Assembly: GCA_020633335.1 (NCBI GenBank)
Contig: JACKDU010000024.1
Coordinates: 1-14,519 of the forward strand
Length of the DNA: 14,519 nt
DNA from: Myxococcales bacterium
GTDB lineage: Bacteria > Myxococcota_A > Polyangia > Nannocystales > Nannocystaceae
Direction: 5' to 3'
In this document: in pieces, positions 6,478-13,222 of the stretch
Layout of the letters: each line of letters opens with the position of its first letter
How positions within the stretch are numbered: the stretch's first letter is position 1
Program-made: the position numbers and the translations under genes
The notes under the pieces: generated by a model
Seen by the model: the letters and a program-made list of their open reading frames with translations, nothing else
What the model was told of the DNA's origin: nothing
The model's database searches: none

Positions 6478-7287
6478 CTACTCGTAGGACGGCAGCGTGT
6501 CGCTGAGCACGCAGAGGCCGAGGTTGCTGTCGCACTTCACGGCGAAGTCAGGGTTGATGCCGCTCGCGTCGTCGTTGCACTCGTCGTCGCTCTCGCAGCC
6601 GACGACCGGGTAGAGCGCGGTGACGTGGTACTCGGCGGTGCAGCCGTTCTCGCTGTACTTGAGGTCCGCCTCGAACTGGGTCCCCTGGGCGTTGGCCGAG
6701 ACCAGGAAGCGGGCGTTGCTCCACTCGTAGCGGACGTCACGCGCGTCCTGGGCGGGGTGGCCCTCGTCGGTCTCGTCGACGTCCGGGGTCATCGGGTCGT
6801 CCTCGACCGCCGGCTTCTCGGCGATCGCCGGGAGCTTGACCGCCGAGGCGTCGAGCTCTGGCACCATGCAGAAGTCGGCGTCGTCGGGGAGCCCGGCCGT
6901 GAAGTCGCCGAGCGCGTTGAGCCCGTAGTGGAGCGCGTCGGGGTCGGCGAGGAGGCTCGGGTCGTCGGCCTCGTCGGGGTAGGTGAGCGCGAAGAAGAGC
7001 TGTTGGTCGACCGAGTCGACGCGGATGGCGATGCTCGCCTCGTCGTAGCGCGGGGTCCCGTTGAGGCCGCCGGTCGCGTAGTAGGTCTGCATCCCGAGGA
7101 TGTCGCCGGGGAGCGACCCGCAGGGCGAATTCGCGTCGCCGCTCTTCAGCTCGTAGGCCGCGGCGTAGTAGCCATGGGCCGTCGTGCAGTTGAGCTTCGG
7201 CTGCTTGCAGCCTGACCCGAGGGCCAGGAGGGCAGCGCCGACGGCGAGCGGGAGGGCGCGGAGGTTCATGCTCGTGATCTTCAGCAT
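6478..7287 (-). CDS. Small secreted lipoprotein with Cys-rich tail, receptor operon
   Basis: No family is recognised. The 269-residue product has a lipoprotein-type signal (LALLALGSGC with Cys27 as lipid site; Gly at -3 is not ideal). A mature domain of mixed strands follows, with several cysteines (34, 56) and an acidic loop around 165-190. The C-terminal tail has C231-ESDDE-C237 and two later cysteines (252, 259). The CxxDDEC motif recurs in the M19-like lipoprotein of this window. GAGGAG lies 10 nt before the ATG at 7287; an in-frame ATG at 7269 is a weaker alternative. The stop overlaps the ribosome-binding site of the next gene, and the receptor gene ends 27 bp upstream. By analogy with receptor-lipoprotein pairs it may bind the ligand at the outer membrane, but that is inference from the neighbourhood. 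Confidence 0.85.
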   Translation of the reverse strand: MLKITSMNLRALPLAVGAALLALGSGCKQPKLNCTTAHGYYAAAYELKSGDANSPCGSLPGDILGMQTYYATGGLNGTPRYDEASIAIRVDSVDQQLFFALTYPDEADDPSLLADPDALHYGLNALGDFTAGLPDDADFCMVPELDASAVKLPAIAEKPAVEDDPMTPDVDETDEGHPAQDARDVRYEWSNARFLVSANAQGTQFEADLKYSENGCTAEYHVTALYPVVGCESDDECNDDASGINPDFAVKCDSNLGLCVLSDTLPSYE

Positions 7288-7314
7288 GGCTAGCTTGCTC
7301 CTCGTCTGGTGGGT

Positions 7315-10300
7315 CTAGAATTCGAGGCGGAGCCCGAAGGAGAAGAGCCGCGGCGTCTGGTAGGCGATCGGCTTGCCGAAGTTGGGGTTCGGGGTCGCGT
7401 CCATCCCCTCGACGTCCTTGAGGCCTTCGAGGTCCTTCGCCTCGCCGCCGGGGATCGGCTTGACGTCGGAGAAGGTGTAGTTCTGGTCGACCGCGATCAC
7501 CTGCTGGAAGTTGGCGACGTTGTAGATGTTCATCGTCACCGAGAGCTTGAGGTCCTTGGAGAAGGCCTTGCCGTAGCCGACGTTGGTGTCGAGGCGGTAG
7601 ACCCAGGGGAGGCGCCCGTAGGTGCCGCGGGGGAGGATGAAGGCCTCGCCCGAGCCGTAGATCTCGTGGGAGCCGAGGGCGTCGATCGGCCCGCCGGAGG
7701 CCGCCCGGACCGCGCCGCCGAGGAGGATCGTGTTGCCCTTCGAGAGGACGATCTCGCCGGCGGAGAAGACCTTGAAGACGTGGCGGGCGTCGCCCGGCAG
7801 GTAGCCGAAGCGGTTGTCGAGGAGCGAGAGGAGGTCGAAGTCCGAGTTGATGTTCGGATCGAGCTGGCCGGTCTCCGGGCGGAAGAGGCCGGCGATGTTC
7901 CCCCGCAGCCACGAGAGGGTGTAGGAGCCCGACAGGAGCCAGTGGTCGCGGAAGCGCTTGTCGATGTAGAGCACCGCCGCGTCGTAGACGCGCCGCGCCT
8001 TCGGGAAGTCGCTGGCGATCCCGTAGCCGGGGTTGCCGATGAAGTAGGTCGCCGCCTCGTCGCGGCTCATGTCCTCGATCATCCGGGTCACCCAGCGGTG
8101 GGTGTACTGGACGCCGAGGCGGCCGTCCGGGAAGACCTCGTACTCGCCGATGAAGACGAACTCGTCGCTGGTCGGCGCCTTGAGCTTGGGATCGATCGGC
8201 GTCTTGGCGGCGCCGGTGAGGACCCAGTACTGGTCGGGGTCGGCCGGACCGTTGACCGGGAGCCGGCTCTCGTTCGTCGAGCAGACGCCGCGGTGGTCGT
8301 CGAGGTTGGTCGGGTCGCAGGCGCTGGTGGCGTGGAACGAGCCGATCGACGGCTCGCCGGAGCCCGCGCGGTCGGCGAGGTTGAGGGGCACGCTCTGGTA
8401 GAAGCGGGCGTAGTTGGCGGCGATCTTCGCCCGCCCGGACTGGGTCGGGTCCCAGATCATGCCGATGCGCGGAGAGATCTGGTTGGGGAGGGCCATCGCC
8501 AGGACGCCGTCGCCGCCGAAGAGGTGCTGGGCGTCGTAGCGGACGCCGGCGTTGAGGTTGACCTTGTCCATGATCGCCCAGGAGTCCTGGACGAAGCCGC
8601 CGATCGTCGTCGAGTAGACGTTCCAGCGGAGGCTCGGGAGGATGTTGGCCTCGTCGGGGCCGCTGAGGAAGCCGTACTGCCGGTAGTCGAAGAAGTTCGA
8701 GCCGCTGGTCGACTCGCGGTAGAGGGTGCCGCCGCTGTAGCCGCGGTGGCTCGAGTAGCGCATGTACTCGTAGTCGATGCCGCCCTTGATCGTGTGGTGG
8801 CCTGCCCCTTGGGCCAGGCGCGTGAACATCGAGCGGGCCTGGAAGCGATCGAGCTTGCGGTCGTAGATGAAGCCCGGGCCGCCCGACGACCAGGTCTGGG
8901 CCGGGCAGACGATCGTCGCGTCCATCATCGAGCCGGGCATCTGGAAGGGGTCACAGGCGCCGGAGGCCGCCCCCGGCGGGAGGTTGGTGAAGTCGGTGAT
9001 CGAGTGGTAGTCGGGGACGCCGTCGGGCGGATCGCTGAGGTCGCGGTTGCGGCGGTAGATCACCCCGGGCACGCCGGCGAGGCCGCTGTTGCTCCCGACC
9101 TGGGAGCCGTCGGTCGGCAGGCGCTGGTTGAGCTGGTGGTGCCAGCCGAGGACCGTGTCGAAGTTCCACTTCTGGTCGTCGGTGTTCGCCAGCCACTTCA
9201 CCTGCACGTCGGAGGCGTTGTCGCGGTAGAGGTGGGCGAGGGCGTTGTAGTCGCCGAGCACCGAGGCGACCTCGGGGTTGCCGGTGCGGGCGTTGAGGCC
9301 CCAGGTGCCGTTGCCGCCCGAGCGGTTCGGCGCGTAGATCCCGAGGAGCTCGACGGTGTGGTTCTTGTGCGGCGCGTAGGTCAGCTTGCCGAGCGCCTGG
9401 ACCGTGGTCCCCTGGGCCTTGCGGGTGCTGGTGGTCCCGGCGATCCGCTCGGTCTGGGTGTAGCCGGTCGCGTCATCGACGATCGGCTCGCCGGTCTGCG
9501 GATTGACGACGATCCGGTTCCACGACGTCGTCATGTTGTAGACGGTCCGCGAGAGCGAGACGCCGCCGTAGAACCAGAGCTTGTCCTTGATGATCCGGCC
9601 GCCCATGTCGAAGCCGGCGTCGCCGAGCCAGCCGAGCTGGCGCTGGGCCTGGACGGTCGAGCCCTCGCGCTGCGGGACCTTCCAGCGGCCGGCGAGCTGA
9701 CCCGGGGTGTAGTTGGCCCAGACGGTCCCATGGAACTGGTTGGAGCCCCGCTTGGTGACCGCGTTGACGACACCGCCGGTGGTCCGACCGAACTCCGGCA
9801 TGTAGCCGCCGGACTCGACCTTGACCTCCTCGAGGAACTCGACGGTGAGGGCGGTGCCGTTGAGGCCGAAGCCCGGGTCGTTCACCGAGAGCCCGTCGAC
9901 GTAGTACTTGTTCTCCGGCGAGGTGGTGCCGGCGATCGAGGTGCCGTAGGTGTCGTTGGCCGCGCCCGGGGTCGCCTCGGCGACCGACTCGAAGGAGCGG
10001 TTGGCGCCGCCCTTGCCGGTCGGCACGACGATCGGCACCCGCTTCGACATCTCCTTGTCGATCGAGAGGCCGGTCGAGGTCGAGCCGACGTCGACGGTCG
10101 GCGCCGGGACCTCGATCACCCGCTTGTCGCCGCCGGCGGGCATCAGCGAGATGTCGACGCGGATCGTCGCGCCCGCGCGCATCTTGATCCCCGAGCGCTT
10201 CTTGCCCTCGCCGTAGTCCTTGTGGAGGACCGCGAGGTCGTACTCGCCGGGGGGGAGGTTAGGGATCCGGTAGAGGCCGCTGACGTCGGTCGACATCACG

Positions 10301-10482
10301 CGCTCGCCCTGGATCTTCTCGCCGGTGACGATGACGACCGCGCCCTCGATCCCCGCGCCGCTCTTGGCGTCGCGGATCACACCGATGAGCACGCCGTTGG
10401 TCGTGTCAGCCTTGGCCTCATGGACGACCATGGTCTGGGCGACCACTGCCCCGAGAATCGGTAACCAAGCACTCCTGCGCAT
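7315..10482 (-). CDS. TonB-dependent outer membrane receptor with carboxypeptidase-regulatory-like N-domain
   Basis: Outer membrane beta-barrel transporter, energised by the TonB complex, for uptake of an unknown ligand. From the ATG at 10482 it has 1055 residues: a signal peptide ending near AKA-DT (about residue 25); a carboxypeptidase regulatory-like domain (about 28-112: GVIRDAKSGAGIEGAVVIV, then DVSGLYRIPNLPPGEYDL); a VIEVPAPTVDV stretch where a TonB box would be expected; a plug domain (about 135-265, with YYVDGLSVNDP, VKVESGGYMPEFGRTTGG and VNAVTKRGSNQFHG); then a barrel rich in alternating strands, ending LRLEF with the typical final Phe. Two Cys pairs lie in predicted outer loops (ACDP...VC). 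GGAG lies 8 nt before the ATG at 10482; a GTG three codons upstream (10491) has no spaced Shine-Dalgarno. First gene of a three-gene operon. Confidence 0.93.
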   Translation of the reverse strand: MRRSAWLPILGAVVAQTMVVHEAKADTTNGVLIGVIRDAKSGAGIEGAVVIVTGEKIQGERVMSTDVSGLYRIPNLPPGEYDLAVLHKDYGEGKKRSGIKMRAGATIRVDISLMPAGGDKRVIEVPAPTVDVGSTSTGLSIDKEMSKRVPIVVPTGKGGANRSFESVAEATPGAANDTYGTSIAGTTSPENKYYVDGLSVNDPGFGLNGTALTVEFLEEVKVESGGYMPEFGRTTGGVVNAVTKRGSNQFHGTVWANYTPGQLAGRWKVPQREGSTVQAQRQLGWLGDAGFDMGGRIIKDKLWFYGGVSLSRTVYNMTTSWNRIVVNPQTGEPIVDDATGYTQTERIAGTTSTRKAQGTTVQALGKLTYAPHKNHTVELLGIYAPNRSGGNGTWGLNARTGNPEVASVLGDYNALAHLYRDNASDVQVKWLANTDDQKWNFDTVLGWHHQLNQRLPTDGSQVGSNSGLAGVPGVIYRRNRDLSDPPDGVPDYHSITDFTNLPPGAASGACDPFQMPGSMMDATIVCPAQTWSSGGPGFIYDRKLDRFQARSMFTRLAQGAGHHTIKGGIDYEYMRYSSHRGYSGGTLYRESTSGSNFFDYRQYGFLSGPDEANILPSLRWNVYSTTIGGFVQDSWAIMDKVNLNAGVRYDAQHLFGGDGVLAMALPNQISPRIGMIWDPTQSGRAKIAANYARFYQSVPLNLADRAGSGEPSIGSFHATSACDPTNLDDHRGVCSTNESRLPVNGPADPDQYWVLTGAAKTPIDPKLKAPTSDEFVFIGEYEVFPDGRLGVQYTHRWVTRMIEDMSRDEAATYFIGNPGYGIASDFPKARRVYDAAVLYIDKRFRDHWLLSGSYTLSWLRGNIAGLFRPETGQLDPNINSDFDLLSLLDNRFGYLPGDARHVFKVFSAGEIVLSKGNTILLGGAVRAASGGPIDALGSHEIYGSGEAFILPRGTYGRLPWVYRLDTNVGYGKAFSKDLKLSVTMNIYNVANFQQVIAVDQNYTFSDVKPIPGGEAKDLEGLKDVEGMDATPNPNFGKPIAYQTPRLFSFGLRLEF

Positions 10483-10592
10483 TCGCTTCACTCCGCCGTG
10501 GGGTCACTGGGTCGGGATCGAGCGGCGCGTCCCCGCGTCGCCCGTCGGGTCACGTCGGCGCATCCTGCGTCGTCCGCCCCCGCCGAGGTCGC

Positions 10593-10641
10593 GCACCTGT
10601 GGTCCCGGACGCTCGCCGCTGGGCCTTGATCGTGCAGGTGC
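10593..10641 (-). other. Possible stem-loop in receptor mRNA leader
   Basis: GCACCTG (10593-10599) and CAGGTGC (10635-10641) form a perfect 7-bp inverted repeat around a 35-nt loop. It falls inside the leader if transcription starts near 10645. The inner part can pair a little more (GCCC with GGG). I see no match to cobalamin or other known riboswitch motifs. It is not close to the start codon. Confidence 0.35.
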
Positions 10642-10650
10642 ATCTACATG

Positions 10651-10680
10651 CGCATAGCTCGCCGATCGCGGGACGGTCAA
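10651..10680 (-). promoter_or_regulatory. Candidate sigma-70-type promoter for the receptor operon
   Basis: On the minus strand TTGACC (10680-10675) and TATGCG (10656-10651) are separated by 18 bp. The 8-bp palindrome ATGCGCAT (10648-10655) overlaps the -10. Transcription would begin near 10645 and leave a leader of about 160 nt. This is a sequence match only. Confidence 0.4.
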
Positions 10681-10748
10681 TATCACGCGAAACCTTCCGG
10701 GCCCGGCGCGGGTCAAAAACCCTTCGTCGTGGGAGGGAATTCTCGCGG

Positions 10749-10802
10749 GGCTAACTGTATTATAGAATACAGTTATTTCAGCTATTGCAGGTTTTGTTAG
10801 CC
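10749..10802. promoter_or_regulatory. AT-rich nested inverted repeats upstream of the receptor operon
   Basis: Arms AACTGTATT (10753-10761) and AATACAGTT (10766-10774) are perfectly complementary around ATAG. An overlapping outer pair, GGCTAAC (10749-10755) and GTTAGCC (10796-10802), encloses it. On the minus strand the inner palindrome contains a perfect TATAAT (10764-10759), so a bound dimer could cover a -10; no good -35 is present 16-19 bp upstream. This is the most AT-rich stretch of the window, about 270 bp before the receptor start. The rest of the 10483-10956 gap shows no gene. Confidence 0.55.
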
Positions 10803-10956
10803 ACTTCCGCGGTCGCGATACTGAGCGCGTGATCCGTGAAATCGAGCGCTTGCCGGCCTGGGGTCGACAAGCCACGAGTTGCCTCTCATCGGCAGAGGGG
10901 CGCCGTCGATCGAGGGATTCCCTGACTCCTCCGGCGCCGAGGTCTGACGCGCTGCC

Positions 10957-13011
10957 CTACTTGCAGGTCCCCTTCGGGATCCCGCAGGGCCCGGACGAGC
11001 ACTTGCCGCTCTTGCACTCGTCGTCGAAGGAGCAGCTCTCGCCGAGCTCGATCGACGCCGGGCAGTAGGGGGTGCCGCAGACCTTGGGGTAGCCGGCCTC
11101 GCGCTCGTCCTTCGGCGGCGCGACGACGATCCCGCGCTCGTCGATGTCGTCGGCCGCGCTCGCCGGCCCGTCGCGGCGGCCCTCGGCGCGCTCCCACATC
11201 TGCAGGAAGCGCTCGGCCGAGGAGGCGAGCGGCGCGGTGTCGACCTCGAGGTGCTCGAGGTCGGTGAGGAGCTCGCCGAGGAGGCCGATGTGGGCGAAGC
11301 CCCGGGCGTCGAGGTCGCCGCCGAGCGGCTCCGGGCCGAGGTCGCGCTGGTCGCGGGCCTGGCAGGCGGCCTCCGCCGGGAACGACGCCGAGCAGGCCCC
11401 GAGCTCGCCGAAGCGCGGCCTGGTCTGCTGGATGAAGCCGTTGAAGTCTGTCCCCAGGGCCATGTCGACCTTGAGGCCGAGCTGGCCGAAGAGATAGGCC
11501 TGGGCGAAGGAGCGGGTCGAGCCGTGGCAGGAGTTGTCGACGCCGCCGGGCGCGTAGGCGTTGGTCTCCTCGTGGGCGGTGCGGAGCCCGAAGAGGCCGC
11601 CGCTGCGGCGGAGCGCCTCGACGATCCAGCGCGGGGTGGTCTTCTCCTCGAGCTGCTTCGGCGGGGTCATGATCTCGCGGAAGTGGCCGTGGGAGATGTA
11701 GAAGGGGTAGTAGTCGTGCTCGCTCGTCACCTTGATGAGGTCGGCGGTCGAGCGCTCCGAGAGGTGGGCCGCGTCGATGAGCATCCCGCGGCTGATCATC
11801 TCCTCGACCAGGGCGACCCCCTCGGGGGTCAGCCCCTTGACGTTCTTGCACTCGGCGTCGACGTCGAAGCCGAGGGTGAGGTCCTTGGTCGTCAGGCCGC
11901 AGTCGCTGTCGATGTGGCAGTTGAGCGTGAACTGGGCGACCTGGAAGACGCTGTTGTGGGGGGCGGCGCCGCCGAAGCGGTTGTCGAGCTGGTGGACGAG
12001 CTGGAAGGAGCGGACCCCGAGGTCGTAGACCTGGTCGAGCGCCGGCAGGAGCGGGTCGTCGCCGAAGATGTGCGAGGCCTCGATGCTGAGGACCATCGCC
12101 AGCCGCCCCTCGCTGGCGATCTGCCGGGCGTGGGCGGCCGAGAGGGCGATCTCCAGCCACTCGTGCTTGGCCGCGAGGAGGTTGGCCATCTCGAGCTGGA
12201 CGAGGACGTCGGCCATCTCGTCGCATTGCGGGCGCTTGAGGTTGCCCGGCGGCAGGGTGCGGCAGAGCCAGTCGAAGGAGACCGCCGACATCACCACCAC
12301 CCGGAGGCCGTCGGCGTGGGCCTGCTGCAGCCAGCCCTCCCACGCCTGCTGGTGGGCGATCGTGTCCCAGCGCGGCCAGCCCTCGAAGGTCGGCGCGCCG
12401 TCCTTGCGCCCCTCGTGGAGGCCGGTGTCGCCGGCCGTGCCCTCGATGTCGCCGAGGAACTCCGAGGCCGCGGTGCCGCCGAGGAAGAGGATGACGTTGA
12501 GGAAGGGGACGAGGCTGGCGAGGGTCGAGAGGTCGACCTGGAGCGGCTGCTCCTTGCAGAGGTCGAGGAGGTCGGAGAGGTTGGAGCGGAGGCGGGCGTG
12601 ATCGCCGGGGAAGCCGCCGTCGCAGGCCGCGAGCGCGACCTCCATCGGCCCCGTGTGATCGCCCGCGAGCCAGCCGCCGCCGAAGGCCTCCTCGGCCATC
12701 ATGTGGAGGTGGAGATCGGCGTAGCCCCAGACCGGCTCGATCGGTGGCCCGCCGGTGCTCCCGCTGGTCTCAGCCGGGCCGCCGGTCGAGGTCGACGCGC
12801 CGGTCTCGCTGGCGCTGCCCGAGCCGCTTGTCCCGCCGCTGGTCGCGGCCGTCGTCGAGGTCGAGGTCGAGGTCGAGCCGCTCGCGTCGGTCGCGCTCGA
12901 GCTCGCGGACGCGGTCGCGCCGGTCGTCGTGTCGTCGCCGGCGCAGGCGATGGGCAGGGCGGCGAGGGGGAGCGAGAGGAGGGCGCGGAGGGGGCGGTCG
13001 AATCTGCGCAT
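10957..13011 (-). CDS. Lipoprotein metallohydrolase, M19 (membrane dipeptidase)-like
   Basis: A probable zinc hydrolase of the amidohydrolase superfamily, M19 dipeptidase branch, tethered to the envelope. In order (684 residues): a signal with LPIAC giving Cys23 as likely lipid site; a Ser/Thr/Gly-rich linker (about 27-90); the catalytic barrel from about 95; and a Cys-rich tail (660-683, with C-SFDDE-C). Residues matching M19 metal ligands are His101/His103 (DLHLH), Glu311 (LSIEASH), His416 (IDAAHLS), His441 (ISHGH) and Asp522 (LGTDFNG). GVRSFQLVHQLDN (332-344) matches the M19 segment before the active site. Family members are about 350-420 residues, so insertions (about 120-225 and 360-395) add length. 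M19 enzymes usually show HxD at the first motif; here it is HxH. GGAG lies 10 nt before the ATG. Substrate unknown; dipeptides or other small amides are possible. Confidence 0.88.
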   Translation of the reverse strand: MRRFDRPLRALLSLPLAALPIACAGDDTTTGATASASSSATDASGSTSTSTSTTAATSGGTSGSGSASETGASTSTGGPAETSGSTGGPPIEPVWGYADLHLHMMAEEAFGGGWLAGDHTGPMEVALAACDGGFPGDHARLRSNLSDLLDLCKEQPLQVDLSTLASLVPFLNVILFLGGTAASEFLGDIEGTAGDTGLHEGRKDGAPTFEGWPRWDTIAHQQAWEGWLQQAHADGLRVVVMSAVSFDWLCRTLPPGNLKRPQCDEMADVLVQLEMANLLAAKHEWLEIALSAAHARQIASEGRLAMVLSIEASHIFGDDPLLPALDQVYDLGVRSFQLVHQLDNRFGGAAPHNSVFQVAQFTLNCHIDSDCGLTTKDLTLGFDVDAECKNVKGLTPEGVALVEEMISRGMLIDAAHLSERSTADLIKVTSEHDYYPFYISHGHFREIMTPPKQLEEKTTPRWIVEALRRSGGLFGLRTAHEETNAYAPGGVDNSCHGSTRSFAQAYLFGQLGLKVDMALGTDFNGFIQQTRPRFGELGACSASFPAEAACQARDQRDLGPEPLGGDLDARGFAHIGLLGELLTDLEHLEVDTAPLASSAERFLQMWERAEGRRDGPASAADDIDERGIVVAPPKDEREAGYPKVCGTPYCPASIELGESCSFDDECKSGKCSSGPCGIPKGTCK
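12854..12877. repeat. 6-bp microsatellite encoding a Ser-Thr run
   Basis: Four tandem GTCGAG units encode the alternating Ser/Thr run (about residues 46-53) in the linker of the M19-like lipoprotein on the minus strand. In-frame slippage would lengthen or shorten the tether. Confidence 0.7.
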
Positions 13012-13034
13012 GCCGGGTGTGCTCCCTCGGTATC

Positions 13035-13047
13035 ACAATTGGCGCCG
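13035..13047 (-). repeat. 13-bp motif upstream of M19 lipoprotein gene (copy 2)
   Basis: Identical on the minus strand (CGGCGCCAATTGT) to the motif at 3336-3348 and again upstream of a minus-strand gene, here 23 bp before the ATG. TGTGATACC follows directly and could be an extended -10-like element (TGn then GATACC). Confidence 0.3.
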
Positions 13048-13222
13048 CGACGGGCGAGGACGGGCGAGATCGTCCGCCTCGCGCCTGAACGCGGCCCTCG
13101 CGCCGTACCCTCAGGCATCCATCGTATGACCCAAGAGACAGGTTTGACGAGGTCCGCGCGGGCGAAAATGACCGCGCGGGAGCCGGCCCAGGGGGCCCGG
13201 GGGGGGCTACAATCAGCGGGCG
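13048..13222. promoter_or_regulatory. Divergent region before the kinase gene
   Basis: No gene is seen here. TACAAT (13208-13213), a good -10 match, ends 9 nt before the kinase ATG with no Shine-Dalgarno between them and no clear -35 before it. TTGACG (13144-13149) resembles a -35 but has only a weak partner (AAATGA, about 13166-13171). The 9-mer CCGCGCGGG occurs twice (13153-13161 and 13172-13180), 19 bp apart. A lone AGACAGGT (13136-13143) equals half of the 5603/5645 palindromes. Confidence 0.35.

Noticed and set aside
7309..10464. Plus-strand open frame of over 1000 codons antisense to the receptor
   Set aside because: Val/Asp/Arg/Gly-rich composition typical of a mirror frame in GC-rich DNA; the minus frame has a signal peptide, recognised domains and a Shine-Dalgarno.
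10753..10774. LexA (SOS) box reading of the AT-rich palindrome
   Set aside because: CTG and CAG are 12 nt apart here rather than the 10 nt of the E. coli type.
10504..10875. Minus-strand 123-codon frame upstream of the receptor
   Set aside because: No third-position G/C bias, crosses the AT-rich palindromes, no signal, family or Shine-Dalgarno; more likely promoter and leader DNA.
13136..13143. AGACAGGT near the kinase as a third operator copy
   Set aside because: Only a half-site; the matching TGTCT arm is absent.
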